A stretch of 64,000 nt of DNA, taken from Paramecium tetraurelia (taxonomy: Eukaryota > Ciliophora > Oligohymenophorea > Peniculida > Parameciidae). Positions 49,922-63,862 of the stretch are shown piece after piece; the stretch's first letter is position 1; each line of letters begins with the position of its first letter. The DNA lies in NCBI RefSeq assembly GCF_000165425.1, contig NW_001799333.1:415898-479897 (forward strand), read 5' to 3'. The position numbers and the translations under genes were made by a program. The notes under the pieces are model-generated. The model saw only the letters and a program-made list of their open reading frames with translations, was not told where the DNA came from and did not search any database.

Positions 49922-50380
49922 ATGGCGAAATCAATAGCTCAAGTCTTCAAAGACATATGGCCTAAGTTAGCTATATTCACAGTAATGCTTGTAATTACAA
50001 TATTTTAAAAACATCCTATGACATTAAAAGCCTTGGGTCAAAGTGATGAAGAAATTTAACAATAATTTAATTCAGGTGAATTCAAAACTACTCCTTTCGA
50101 AAAAGATTATCTTGCTTATATATAAATTGAGAAAATTGCCTTTACTCTTGTTGTTTTTATCATTTTTTATTGGTTTAGAAGAAAAAATCTACAATATGAA
50201 GAAGAATAAGCCAAATTATATTTAGAAAAAGAAAAGGAAAAGAAAATAGCAGAAAATAAAAGACTACTTCAAGAATAGAAATACGAATTTACTGATGATG
50301 ATATCAAATTTTATAGAGAAGCTAATGAAAAGATGAAATAAAAAGAATAAAAAAATAAACAAAAATATAATTAGGAATGA
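49922..50380 (+). CDS. Small two-helix membrane protein with charged coiled tail, 152 residues
   Basis: One exon, MAKSIAQVFKDIWPK start, TGA at 50378-50380. Two hydrophobic segments (LAIFTVMLVITIF at about residues 16-28, and KIAFTLVVFIIFYWF at about 73-87) flank a 45-residue loop with GQSDEEIQQQ. The last 60 residues are a Lys/Glu/Gln-rich helix (EEEQAKLYLEKEKEKKIAEN). The topology suggests an integral membrane protein with a cytosolic coiled tail. No family recognised. Confidence 0.7.
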
Positions 50381-51366
50381 GTTTTAGGGTATATTATAAT
50401 ATATATATAATGATCTATTAAATTATATTATTTCATTTTATCACTGTTAATTTATAACATCTTTAACCTTTTGTTAGGAGGTTCCAAAATATTGAATAAT
50501 ATTACAACTGTTATTTGCCCGCAAGAGAAAAAACTAAAAATTTAAAAGAAAAAATATATATACAACATTTATCATAAATGAGATAATGAATAAATATTAA
50601 GAGAATTAGTTTTAATCAATAATTGGATTTTATAAGACAAGTTTGAAGATTGTGTTATGTTAATTTTATCACATAATTCTATATTTCAACATCTAGAAAA
50701 ATACTGATTCAGTTTGTACAATTAAATTGGATTGTTCCTTTCAATATGAACAAATTTAGAGTCACATCAAAGTGAATGTCTAATAAGCCTAAAACTAAAT
50801 ATTTTTATTTTTGAATATTATTAACGTTAAGTTTGCAATATTAAGGATAACAGGATGAAATCAAAAATTTAAAGTATAATTTAAATTTATGAATTTCAAT
50901 ATGTGTGCGCTATTCAAATGGATATGAGAATTCTCTTGAAAAATTTTATAAATTTTTATTTCGAAGTAAATTGAAATCCGAATCAAATATAATAATTAAT
51001 CAGACAATTAATTTATTCACATATAATTTATAAGTTTCTCTAGTTACACTGAAAATAGCGATAATATTTATTTTTAAAACAGGTTGTATCTTATGATTTA
51101 GGTAAAGGATTGGTGAAGTTTGATAATTTAATCCACAATTAATTAGGATTGAAAATATCAGTTAATAAAAAAAATTCAGACTCTATTTGGTTAGGGAAAA
51201 TTAATTATAATCTTAATTTTATCTTGATACCAATTATCAATATATTGCAATTGATGTTAGTTATATAATTGTTTTTGTTTGTAGTTGAATTAAATTTTTT
51301 GATTATTATTTTGAAAAGTTACGTATTTAAAAATATCCTTAATCAAGTTTCATATTATTTATATTA
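50381..51366. other. Upstream region of the surface-protein gene; one unexplained open frame
   Basis: Nearly 1 kb without an assigned gene. A plus-strand frame from about 51,082 to 51,402 reads VSYDLGKGLVKFDNLIHNQLG, then a hydrophobic run, before a TGA. It lacks a start and overlaps the beginning of the next gene in another frame. I cannot tell whether it is a remnant or chance. The rest is plain AT-rich sequence. Confidence 0.4.
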
Positions 51367-54300
51367 ATGCTTTATCCCATCTTTGCAACAATTCTTTATT
51401 TGAATAGTATAATACAAGTTTTGGGTGTTTCAGAAGTGATATCATCTTCATTTTAAGGAAATAGTTTTTCTAATGCTGACAGTAATTATAACATCATTTA
51501 AATATAGATTGGGTGGTCAGAGGTGGTTAACCAGTATTCACAGACTGCATGGGCACAAGATTATTTGGAGGTTATCAGGCCTTTGCGAGATAAATAAGTG
51601 TTACTAAAACTTTTTTACTACCACCTCATTTTTAAGTAAATTTGCAATTGTAATATTGGAAGTAAAATGCATAAATATTATAGAATCGATTCATGGGACG
51701 CTGAATTTGCAAATATTTTTGTTGATTACTAGTTGGCATGGTAGTAATAATACAATTACTATGATGGAACTTAGATGTGTGGTGGTGGATGGTAAGATTT
51801 ATTTGTGAATTTGAACTTAAAAATTAAACATAGCGGTAATACAGCTGTAATAGTGATAACGACTAATTTAGACGAAACACCTGACAATGTATGGCATTTA
51901 AATATTTTATAAAGGAATCTTGGGGATTTAGAGATTTCATTTTATCAGTTGAGAAATGCCCAGATGGATGTTTAGCATGCTAATAAACTGACACAGATTT
52001 GTAATGCGCAATCTGGAAGACCCTCTAGACAAGTTGGACATAATTGAATTAAAATCAAATATTATCTGATGGTTGGAACGTACTTAATGGAATTCCCTAG
52101 GCAACATCATGCGGAGGTAACTAAGAATAATTTGAATTAGCTGTTACTTTATTTGGTGGCTATAATTTGCTCGCAGCTGGCGCAGTCATAAGCAAAACTT
52201 TTCTTAATATTCCACCCCATCACAAATTAAAGATCTAATTTTTATGGGCTAAGATAGATTCCTATGATAATGAAGCAGGTTAGATGAGAGTAGATGGTGT
52301 TTTACTTTGGGAAAGAAGATTTTAATGGTATGAAGGCTACTACTGGAAGATTTGCGGAAACTTAAATGAATAACACAGAACTATATTTGTTAGAAATGAA
52401 TTAGATTTAAGTCATACAAACAGTCAAGTTCAAATTTCATTCACTTCCACATTAGATGAGCCTCAGGGTGAGTCATTTGGTCTAAGAGACTTTGTTATTT
52501 TTTATGGAGCTTGCACTAGTAATTGTGCTAAATGTACTGGACCTAGTGGATCTGAATGTTAAGGTATATTTTAAACTTTATGATTAGGTTGTGTTAAAGG
52601 AAGTTATAATACTGGGGTTATCGATAGCATATGTTAATGTAATTTCCTGTTATTTTAAATTAGTGTGTTATCCATCATGTTACTTATGCGAAGGATAAAA
52701 TATAGACGACTGTATTGATTGTGGAGACCCAAATATATATAATAAATAATTAGTAGATGGATAATGCATCTGCGTAAGGAAAACAGTAGAATAAACTTAG
52801 ATTGATGGGACTACGATATGTTTACGTATTTAGTTTTAATTACTTATTTTAGCCTGTCACCCAAGATGTGAAAGGTGTTAATGGCCATTTGATAATTCAG
52901 CTAATTAATATTGCTCAATGTGCATAGCAGGATAGAATAGAATTGTCTCTGATCAACTTAATTGTGTTTGTAAACCAGGTTATGGTGAAGATGGTATTTC
53001 TGAGATTTGCTTTAGTAATTATATTCTCAATTTTAGGATGTCATTACACATGTGAGAATTGTAATGGTCCTTTAGCCACTAATTGTACTACCTGTTCATC
53101 CTCGTCTAAACGTCATCTGACTTCTGATAATCAGTGCTTATGCAACAAATCATATAATGATACCGGCACTAACGATATAAACTGTTTATGTAATTTATTT
53201 CATTTCCCTTTTTTACAGATATTTGTCACTATACCTGCTCTGATTGTGACTTGTCTGGAGAAGATTAATGCACAAGTTGTCCAGCTACAAGGTAACCAGA
53301 TAGAATAGGAACCACATTTAAATGCTTGTGCAAAGATTCTCATTATTTCAGTGACAAAACAGAATTAGAATGTTTGGAGTGTCATTTCACTTGCAAGACT
53401 TGTAATGGAAGTTAGAATAATAATTGCTTAACATGCAACACTACTTATCGCCAATTAGCAATGTTTAAATGCATATGTCCTGATGGATATTATGATATTG
53501 GTTTATTACAATGTTCCCGTAATTATATTTAGTATTTAAAGCTTGCCATTATACATGTTTGACCTGCTTTGGTCCTGCTCTAGATAATTGTCTTACATGT
53601 GCTTCTAGTAATAATAGAGAATTTAAGACTAATACATGCTCGTGTCAAAATAACTATTTGGAAAAATAAGTTGGTGACCCAATGTGCTATAGTAAATAAT
53701 TATACTAAATAACAGGCTGCTCATATCGTTGTGCTAATTGCAGTGGTACAATTGACAATTGCACATCTTGTCCGCTCTACTCTTATAGAGATTTAGGAAC
53801 AAATAATTCTTGTTCTTGCCCAGCCAAAACGTATGACTAGCCTAACAATCCAATCTGCATAGGTATATTTTAGATTCAATTTAGTTTGCCATAGCACTTG
53901 CTTAACATGTAATGGAGCTTAATCAAATTAGTGCACATCTTGTTATACTTAAATTATGAGATAATTGGATTCTTCAGGGTCCTGTTTATGCATGAGTAAA
54001 TACTATGATCCTGGAAAGCCTGAATGTATAGGTAAGAACAACATTATCTTTAGCATGCAGTGCCTATTGTTTGAATTGTGTAAGCTCAGCTGATAACTGC
54101 ATATCTTGTAAACCAGATAGATACCTATAAGGAAATGTTTGTAATTGCAAGACTAAGTCAACTGGAGCTACCATTAGTAGTTATTAAGTTTAAGGCAAAG
54201 TTGACTGTCAAAGTTATTTCATATTAATTTAACATAGGTTGTCATTATTCTTGCTTAGAATGCAATGGATCAAAATTAAATCAATGTACAAAATGCATGG

Positions 54301-57300
54301 CTAGTGAAATGAGAGTTTTATCAAATTCTACTTGTCCTTGTTCACCTCATTATTTTGATATGGGCAAACCAATGTGTTAATGTATAATTTTAGTTATAAA
54401 TATTAGAATGCAATTATAGTTGTGAAACTTGTGCAGGATTTGAGACTACATGTTTAACTTGTTATCAAAACTCTTTTAGAACTCTTACAAATTAGTAATG
54501 CCTATGTTAAAAAGGATATTTTGATGATGGATCTAATTCTACATGCTAAAGTAATTTAGATTAATATATTTAATAGAATGCCACTATTCTTGTTCTTAAT
54601 GCAGCTCTATCTCTACAAAATGTGATACATGTTCATTGACATCCAATAGAATACTTAATTTATAGATGTTTACTTGTAATTGTTCGGATTCATATTATGA
54701 TGTTGGAGTGGAAACTTGTGCAAAATGTCATTATTCTTGTTTTACTTGTAATTAATCTGGATATTAATTTTGTCAATCTTGCGTAGATAAGTCAACTTCA
54801 TTTAGAGTCTTTAATTAAGGAGTATGTTAGTGTTTACCTGGATATTATGATGATGGACTTTCTCCTAATTGCAATAAATGCTAGAGTTCATGTTTGACTT
54901 GTTAAAACACTGCTGATTATTGTACATCTTGCGAAGCAACAAGATATTTAGAAGGAAATACTTGTCCATGTTATTCAGGTTATTTTTTAAATAATCTGGG
55001 TAAATGTAGTAAATGTAATCAAAATTGTGTTAACTGCACAACCAGTTCTACATATTGTATTGAATGTGATTTATCATTAATGAGAATACTAGATACTACA
55101 ACTCAAACCTGCATCTGCAAGCCTGGAACTACTGAAATTAATGGCTTATGCTAAGTTTGTGATATTACTTGTTAAACATGCCAAAATTCAATCACTAATT
55201 GCACTTCTTGCAAAATTTTGAGATTGTTATCTAAGAATTAATGTAAATGCATAGATGGTACATATGAGAGTGGAAATGATAAATAGTGTTTATTTTGCGA
55301 TCAAAGTTGCTTTACATGTATAAACCAATAGAACTATTGCACATCATGTTCAGCAGATAAAAATAGAATCCTTTTAACTGGAAATGTTTGCATCTGCTAA
55401 GATGGATATTATGAAGATTCAGTTACTTTAAGTTGTAAACCTTGTGATAAGTCTTGTTTAACTTGTAAAGTATCTCCTACTTATTGTCTAACCTGCGATG
55501 CCTCGTACAATCTCAGTCTCAATAACTAGAATAGATGTGTTTGTTCTACTGGTTTCTATTTTAATACTACTACTTTAAAATGCGAAGGTATAATTATACC
55601 TATTTAGCTTGTAATATTTCGTGTACTGAGTGTAAGACGTTAACCCAATGCTTATAGTGTGAAACAATTACTCGATATTTTGATTCAGATAATTTGAAGT
55701 GTCCATGCAAAGATGGATATTTCGAGGTTAATTAAAAGAAATGTTCAAGTACAAATTTAAAATATATTTAGTATGTGATTTGAGCTGTAAGACATGCATA
55801 AATTCAGCAACAAAATGCTTATCATGTGAACCAACTTATTTTAGACTTTTAAATAACTCTAACTAATGTATTTGTTCAGATGGTTATTATGATGTTGGGA
55901 TTGAGATGTGTTAATTATGCAGTCCTTATTGTTAGACTTGCGTGAAGACTTCAACCAAATGTACTTCATGTAATTAACAACAACACTTCAGAGTATTGAA
56001 TGTAAATTAATGTATTTGCTAAAATGGATATTATGATAATGGCTAAGTGATTTGCCAAAGTAAATTTGTGTTTATTTTATAGCTTGTTCCAATTAATGTC
56101 TCACTTGTTAGGGAAGAAAAGATGTTTGTACTAGTTGTGATACTAATTAAAATAGAATTGATCAATCTGTTATTAATAAATGTCCTTGTTCATCCGGTTT
56201 CTATTCAGATGAAAATGAAACTTGCTAAAGTATCAATTGTTTTTAGATAAGAATGCCATCTTAAATGTTAAACATGTAGTTTATCTCAAGAGAGTTGTAT
56301 AAGTTGTTCCATCTCAACCAATTCCAATAGACAAAGCATCTCTTAAAATTGTATTTGTAAAGATGGGTACTATGACGACGGCACTTAAATCGATTGCTAA
56401 AAATGTGCCATACGTTGCAAATTATGTTAAAACTCTTCATCGAATTGTTTAACCTGTTTTAGCAATCTTAGAGAAGGGCCTCCTCTTTGTAATTGCAAAA
56501 TTGGTTTTTTTGAGAATTCTTCTTTGAGTTGTGAACGTATTCAATTATTAATAATCTAGCATGTGAAAATTAATGCTAGACTTGTGAAAAGAATTCTACT
56601 AATTGTTTATCATGTAAAGAAGGGAGATCCACTAAACAATGTGTATGTTAAGATGGATATTATGAGGGTGGATAGCCTCTTTGTGTTTGTATTTTAATAA
56701 TTAATAATTATAGAATGCTCGTTTTCATGCAAAACATGCAAGGATTCCCAAATAAATTGTTTAAGTTGTAAAGGAGATCGGATTAACATTCCTACTTGTT
56801 CATGTCCTGATGGATTTTACGATGATTATGTGAATGAATCATGTTAAGTTTGTGATGGGTTATGCAAAACTTGTAATATAGATGGTTGTCTAACTTGCAA
56901 TGGCAATAGGGTCTTAACTTCAGAAATGACTTGTGAATAACCACCAAATTCTGTGAGTCATCCTGATACCCCATGGTGTTCAAGTAATAAATTGTTTATA
57001 AATATTTAAGCTTGTTAAGTTGCCGTAATTGATATTAGATTTTCTGATGACTTGCTGTCTATATAAGTAAAGTTTGACTTTACTTTGAATCCATAATTTT
57101 TTACTACTTAATTTTCAGATAATGTTTGCTTATTAATATTAGAAAAACAAACTTATTAATCACTTGGTAAGAATCCTAGTTGCTATATTGATCCTGCTGA
57201 TGATACTAAGTTAATTTTGAGGGTAGGAAATTCACCCAAGATACTTCCAGGAGATAAGATTCTATTTTATGATAGCTATTTCGGTCATGAAGAATGCGAT

Positions 57301-60300
57301 AAAAAGTTAAGTGTTTTTATCTTCAATTATGTTAAAAGTCCGATAAGCCCTGTCTCACCAATTATAATATATGATTTACCCACTTATCTTATAAATCCTT
57401 GCGATGATAATACAATATCCTTGAGATCAAAATTGAACGATGGACTTAGAGGTTTTATTGAAATAAAATGGACTTATTCTGTAGATGGATCTAACGGTAA
57501 TGGTGATCTTGATAACTTTGTTGCTTTATTAACTAAATTATAGATTTTAGAATTAGTTATCCCATTGTAAACACTACCAAAACAGTCCAAAATTACTTTC
57601 TATTTAGACTTTTAAAATTTTGTTGGCTAAAAAAGTATACAAAAAATTAAACTGGAAACCCATTCTGGTCAATTTCCCACCATTCTTTGGATTTCAAAGT
57701 CTATTTATTTTAATTTTGAAACCATTGTTTTGGAATTTTTAATTAAAAAGAAGGATTGTTCTGAATAGGCAGCAACAACTTAAGTTGATAATTCTGAATA
57801 TTCTGTGTCCTTAGTTGAAGTTTATAGAAATGAGTCCAATTCAAGACCATCAAGGGTAAATTATTCAGAAATCACACGTCAAAGTAGTTTTAATGTGATT
57901 ATTTAAAATTATACCTTGACTTCTAGAATTTCATATACTTTTGAATAAACAACATTTGATGCTTTAATGAACTTTTCAATCAAAAGAAACATAACAATTG
58001 ACATTAGCTCAGGAGGTATACTTTGTTAATTCAATGGCACTAAAAAGATTCAGAATTATAGAAAAGAAACTTACATATTCATATCATGTAAAGATTTAGA
58101 CACTTAATATGGATGGAATGAGGATACTGGTATTTCATTAAATGTTGAGTGTGCTGACTTGACTATGAATTCCCTTTGCTTGGATTTAAATAAAAAAATA
58201 ATCCAAATCAACAAAACTGATAGTATCCAAGTCATTCCAAAATAAACTATTAAACCTTACACGATTTAAAGTTGGTCTGTAGTGGCTACAAAAAAATAAC
58301 ACTCATATAAATTTAAATAAAATATCGTCTATTTAGATAATGATTTTAAATTATTAAATGTTACTTATAGTAAAGGATATTTAATGAGGGGAATCAATAA
58401 CTATGAAAATCTGGAGTTCATCATTAATATTCCTTTTGAAGATAGGTAATACCTTCTAGAGTATCAAGTAGCTATTATTTATAACTTCTAACTTGTATAG
58501 ATACTATAATCGGAATACTTTTAATAATAAATTCGTATTTTTGATTACTTTTAGGAATTTACAAAAGGAGATAAAATAAATCTAAAATTTTTAGCTTAGT
58601 TTACAAATGAAATTATACCTAGCCAAGAAGATTTATAAATAAATGTTAATTAACCTCCTAATTGTTTAGTGAGCTTAAGTGAATAAACTGTTGAAGCATT
58701 GAAACTTTAAAAGGTAATTACCATTTGCGATTTTTCTGAATCAGCTCCATTTACATACTAATTGAGATATTTTCTTCACAAATAAGACTTGATTGATTTT
58801 TAGAATAGAACAAATGATTATTCATTAATTTTGAGCAGTTATTCAAGTTCATATACTATAGAAGCCACTTTTCCGTTTATTGATGGCATTCTTCTAATAT
58901 AAGCAATGGATTCTAAAGGATCTTACTTAAATATTGAGAAATAGTTAAATATTACAAAGACTTTGCTCAATTGTTCCGAGAATAATATTAAGTAATATAA
59001 TTTAAAATACAAAATTTCATTATTATTAGAAATTATATTGAACCATTATGACTAATAAAATTGTATTACTTTATCTAATTTGTTATATTCAAATATATAA
59101 ACCTATTTGGGAGCTGATAATATTGATGATCAATTATTAGTGTATCAAACTACTAAATTGTATAAAAGAATAATTCAAGATCATAAAGATTCTAACTCTT
59201 CGATGAGATTATTAAATGAAAATTCAGGGAGTTGTTTTGAAAATTCCACATAAGCTTTTTATGTCAAATTTGCAAATGTTAATACTTCATTAACTGTTAC
59301 TCCGTCTAGTTTGCAAGCAGAATTAAAATAAATTATGTCTGTTGCTCAGAAAATGATAAAAAAATCTGCTGATTATAATGATTAAATTCTCTAAAATGAG
59401 GTATTCTTGGATGAAAAAATCTATTAAAAAAGAGTAGCCATTATAGACTCTTTATCAGTTATCTAACTTTTAATTGATGATATATTCCTTAAGATTCCAG
59501 AAGCCACTATCAATTCTAATTCAGATAAAGAATCGATTATTAATACTGCAGAGGGTTTAATAAGCCTTATTGAAAAGATTGCAATTTATGTTAACGTACA
59601 AGTAAAGGTAAATGGACCTCAATTAATTAATAATGGACAAATTTTAAAATGGTAATTATCCAAAATTACTAAAGAAATGTTAAATAAACAATTTAATATT
59701 GAAAGAGATTTATTAGATGGATTGATTGATTTTGTTCAAAAGGAACAAATAGAATTAAATTACAACTATTTAAATCTATCTCAACAATTATAAGCCCAAT
59801 TGCAAGTATTCTTTAATTTAACTAATCTCGAAATAAATGAGAAAGCACTGAAGAAAACTAATTTATAGAATCATCTTTATAATGGTCGCTATATTGATTA
59901 TCAATCTTCACTTAAATAATACATAATAGATATGCTTAAAATTTCATATTGCTAAGAACTGGTTCCTTAAGATAAACTCTATTCATATGGTTGCGTTAAT
60001 ATCGATAAAGATGGAAAATTCTATAAATGTGAATTATCAAATGAAGAAATTGATAATAAAACTGTATAAATATCTTGTAAATGCGAATAATTAGGTAGTA
60101 TAATTTTAATTTAATATCCCAATAATTCAGTTAAATAATAAAATATCTCCATTTATACTCAAAATGAAAAGGTAATTAAGGATAATAATCTTATGTTAAA
60201 CGAATAGCCAATTTTACTATTTCATGGAATTTTTATTGCTTTTTCTTACTTCATTTATTTTGAATTAGTCTCAATTGAGATAAAATAAAAACATACTCCA

Positions 60301-61008
60301 TTAAATTCTAGAATAGATTCGGAGTTTAGTATGGATGAAACCCATATATAAGGAAAACCTAAGATATTCCATTTTTATCCAGGAACTGTTGCAGTATTCA
60401 AAATATCCTTCAAAGTAATTACTATTATTAATATCTAGTTTATCCATGAAATATTATCTTGCTTTTATACTTAAAATTCAATTCTTAAAAAAAGTTATCA
60501 TTTTTTATAATTATCAGTCAAAATAGGCATGTTAATCCCAATTTCATTTTTGGAAATAACTTTGCTTGATGAAACTACATTATTTGCAATTTTCATCATA
60601 AATTGTGGAACATTTTTAATATTTAGAATGATTCTAAAAATACTTTAGTCGATTTACAGATTTGGGGGAAAATTGAGTATTTTGATTATCATCATATATC
60701 TCCTTATACATTTCTTATGCTATCTTGAATTCATTCTATAATTGAAGCAATGGTAAAAATCAATTTATATTTTTAGTGAATAAGACCTTAAAATTATCAA
60801 TTTCGAAATTTCTCTTTTTTTAATAGGCTCACTCTTTTAATTTTATGTCATTTTGGATCCAATTATGCTATTCTTAAGGATCATTATTTTCAAGCATATC
60901 ACCTTTTAAATGAGAAATTAAATAATTAATCCGTTGAATTAACTTGTCTACTTTTTTGTCTAACACTAAAAACTAGATGAACTCTTTCACTACTATGCAA
61001 TAATGTGA
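51367..61008 (+). CDS. Very large cysteine-rich surface protein with C-terminal membrane helices
   Basis: A 9.6-kb gene interrupted by more than a dozen introns of about 20-30 nt. The start MLYPIFATILYLNSIIQVLG is signal-peptide-like. Two related extracellular modules of about 180 residues follow (first GGYQAFARQ..LLPPHFQ..IDSWD; second GGYNLLAAG..NIPPHHK..IDSYD), each ending in a Cys cluster. From about 52,520 to 57,000 come some 30 Cys-rich furin-like repeats of the form CxxxCxxCxG....CxxC....CxC.xGYYDxG. Then about 3 kb of beta-rich ectodomain, a GPS-like motif (TVQISCKCEQLGSIILI near 60,080) and several hydrophobic helices (60,216-60,290; 60,400-60,480; 60,520-60,720; 60,800-60,900). The end KLDELFHYYAIM precedes TGA at 61006-61008. 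Resembles ciliate adhesion/REJ-GPS-type proteins. Exact splicing was not resolved in full; the 3' end may lie further on. Confidence 0.8.
52520..57000 (+). repeat. Tandem Cys-rich (furin-like) repeats, many preceded by an intron at the same place
   Basis: Repeating units of roughly 45-55 residues with spaced Cys pairs. Short introns recur just before the first Cys of a unit: acceptors followed by TGTCATTACACATG (near 53,036), TTGCCATTATACATG (53,551), TTTGCCATAGCACTTG (53,890), CATGCAGTGCC (54,054), GTTGTCATTATTCTTG (54,239) and AATGCCACTATTCTTG (54,577), and others to 56,715. The regularity suggests that the repeat and its intron duplicated together. Confidence 0.75.
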
Positions 61009-61282
61009 TTTTTATATCATATTCTATCAAATTTAATAAATTATATCTATTTTAATAAATTCAAGATTATTAATTGATTAAAATTGCAGCAAATTCCTGC
61101 AGTTTCATATTTTTTATAGATTTTAGTTATGAATCAATTTAATGATATATACTCTAAATTTATATTCAAATTATTTTAGGCAAAACTTGAAATATTAAAA
61201 ATTTCCATTTCTATATTTCAAATCTATTGTTCAAAAATGTATGCCATTATTCCAAATTATTTCATCTTATTGATTAAATTTA
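61009..61282 (+). pseudogene. In-frame continuation of the surface protein broken by TGA codons
   Basis: Directly after the stop at 61006-61008 the same frame continues in hydrophobic, membrane-protein-like sequence: FLYHILSNLINYIYFNKF, a TGA near 61,066, then LKLQQIPAVSYFLQILVMNQ onward to a TGA near 61,400. It could be lost C-terminal sequence, a spliced 3' part that I failed to join, or chance, because random frames in this AT-rich code run about 50 codons between stops. Confidence 0.3.
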
Positions 61283-61808
61283 GATTATTGATTTTAACCT
61301 TCAATTTTAAAGAGTTTTTAACCTTTAAATCATATTTATCCAATAAATCAGGGTTCCTAGATTTAAAACCATTAAAAATTGTAATGGCTCTAACCTGAAA
61401 CAAATTTTCCCTAATCATTGTATTTTTTCATATTTGTATGCATTCAATTAATCTCGTATGCAAATTAAACAAAGTGCTTCTAAAAGTCCATAATATTTGA
61501 AAAAATTTTCGATTTAAATTTATAGTTATTATCTAGTTATTATATTAATTTCAGTTGTCATTATCTATATATTATTACTTTCTACAGGACACAAGAAATA
61601 CAGCCAAGGCAGCTATAAATATAAAGTGAATCTACATTGAGTCTTAGAGACTATTTCGAAAGGAATTAAAGAACATCAAATCATATAAAATTCACATGTA
61701 CCAATACACAATTATTAGTTCCTGAAGTATCTTCCCATAATTTACAAGGGACTTATTCTCATCTCAGAAGTCAGACCATCTTATATAACCAATATAAGTC
61801 ACAATGAA
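61283..61808 (+). pseudogene. Protein-like open frame, possible C-terminal exon or relic of the surface-protein family
   Basis: An open frame of 175 codons with no clear start: Pro/Gln-rich (QPETNFPQSL), a hydrophobic helix (LLSSYYINFSCHYLYIITFY) and then a polar tail (QIQSESTLSLRDYFERNQR; LVPEVSSHNLQG) to a TGA. Right after, a shifted frame continues convincingly (SHNETPIQTLSES, then DILKFRQDKQPIIEGQNN) with one TGA inside. A helix followed by a polar tail is what one expects at the cytosolic end of the upstream gene. The frame break and stops suggest decay, or a missed intron. Confidence 0.4.
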
Positions 61809-63862
61809 ACTCCAATCTAGACCCTGTCTGAATCAATATGAGATATTCTAAAATTTCGTTAGGATAAATAGCCCATAATCGAAGGGCAAAATAACCTACC
61901 TTCAGTAGTCTAAATCCAGATCGACAAAGGGGGAGAAGGAAAAAGAGAAATGATCTGGTTCTTCATTAAAATTTATTTAATTATTTATTTATTATGATTA
62001 TTAATTTAACGAATTATAATTAAAACTTGTTTCAATTATTTTATTCGCAACAACAATTGCCACTTTAATTTTACTTTTAAACTATTTTCTCTATGCTCAT
62101 ATTCTAGCTTCTTTAACTCTGGGCATGAATTGATAAGATATCGGATAAGCATGTTTTGTAAATCTTGAAATAATAAGAATGTGAATAAATACAAAAGTTT
62201 TACTAATAAATTTGTGCTATGATAGTCAATGTTCTGTTTTTTGAGCATTAGAAATTAATATTCAACTAAATATTGTTTTTAATAAAGTAGCCACAAGTTA
62301 TTTATATATCGTGAGATCCAATTTATAATAGGATATCCCCTTTAATATTTATTGCTTAAATTTTTAATTCACCTTTTAGCTCCTTCTCATAATAACTATC
62401 TCTATAAAGCTTATTTTAGTTAATCAACAATCAAAATATTAAAATGGAAAAAGATTGATATAATGGGAATATTTCTGAAATTTAAAATTCTTTTTGGAGG
62501 TGATGAGATACATTTGAAAGATATTACTCTTACTTTAAAAGTTTTTCGAAATATAAAATTATCATTATTGATAGGATGTTTGAAATTAAGAGCTTTCTAG
62601 TTTTTGCTAAATAGGAATTCTAATAAATATCAATTCTATATTCAAATGTTTTAGTTTAATTCTCATTCACTAAATTTAAAATTACTTTTAATTATTTTTT
62701 TTTTGTTCTTTTATGTTCAAAATCATACTAGTATCAATTTATTTATTTGAACTTTAGGTAAGCTAATTGAAATTAAAATTATATTGAAAATAATAATTTA
62801 CAATAATAATTCCCTAATCTTAATTAACTCATATAAACCTCAAAAAATTGGCTAAGAAAACTACAATGTTTAAATTTATAAATAATATACATAACAAAAT
62901 TTAATTTAGAAAGAGTCAATTAGTGCTTTAATTGTTGCCTAAGAAGTACTAAATCTTCATTTTTATTGCTTTACAGATATTTTACAGCATTCTAGATTAG
63001 TCTTCCTTGATTGATTCGTAAAAAATTAATAAGAATTTCATAGATTTAACATGTAAGTAAGAATTGATTTTTGTATAATCAATGCTGCAAAATCTTTTTA
63101 ACTGTGCTTCTTGAGTCTTTTATGCAATACTCTGAAAATAAAATACTTTATAATTATAGAATTCTAACTTGATTTTAAATAGGTTTTGAAACTAATCATT
63201 TTGCGCAGATTATTATAATTATCATTTATATATTTTTAGTTTTGAGATTGACTCTAGTTATTATTGAAGAAATCCTCCTATTTACAGCAATTTATTTTTT
63301 TTTAGGGTAAATTTTTAAGCATATAATTAAATCTTTCATAAATTAATTTCTGATTTTAGACAATAAATTTTTCTTTTTCATATTCAATAAATATTTGAGA
63401 ATTGGAACATAAAAATTGAAGTTAGGCAAATACTAATGATCAGATAAAAGTCCTCAATAAGCAGTATAATAATTAAAAATGGTCTTAATTTAAATAAAAG
63501 ATGAATTATAGAAATAACAAGCGGACCAAAAAAATAATTATTATTGCGGTTCGTATAATCTGACTCTATAATCCTCTCAATTAATTCGATTAAGACATTT
63601 GGCTTTTAAGCATAACTATTTTCAATACCAGTTTCTATTTCTGAAAATAAAAATATTATTTTATTAATATATATATACAGTTTCCTCATTAATTTACTCT
63701 ATTCTACTTGATAATCTAAATCAATAAATGTAAAATTTCATTTAAGAATAAATATTTGCTTTTTTTTCAAATTCTATTTTTGTTAAGAGCATTTCATCTT
63801 CAGAATTATCATTGTATCCTAGCTAAAGCGCCTGCTAATAATATTGTTTAGCTTTCTGCTTC
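61809..63862. other. Gene-poor subtelomeric region
   Basis: After the coding relic to about 61,990 the sequence is AT-rich with no conserved gene. Short open frames exist (minus 62,036-62,248; plus 62,462-62,752, MGIFLKFKILFGGDEIHL...) but they lack family support, introns or sensible neighbours. No tandem subtelomeric repeat is evident by eye before the telomere. Confidence 0.55.

Noticed and set aside
62036-62248. Minus-strand ORF of 70 residues in the subtelomere with an LRR-like feel (LINSCPELKKLEYEH)
   Set aside because: A single weak match, no start context, no neighbouring repeats and no introns; expected by chance in a code with one stop codon.
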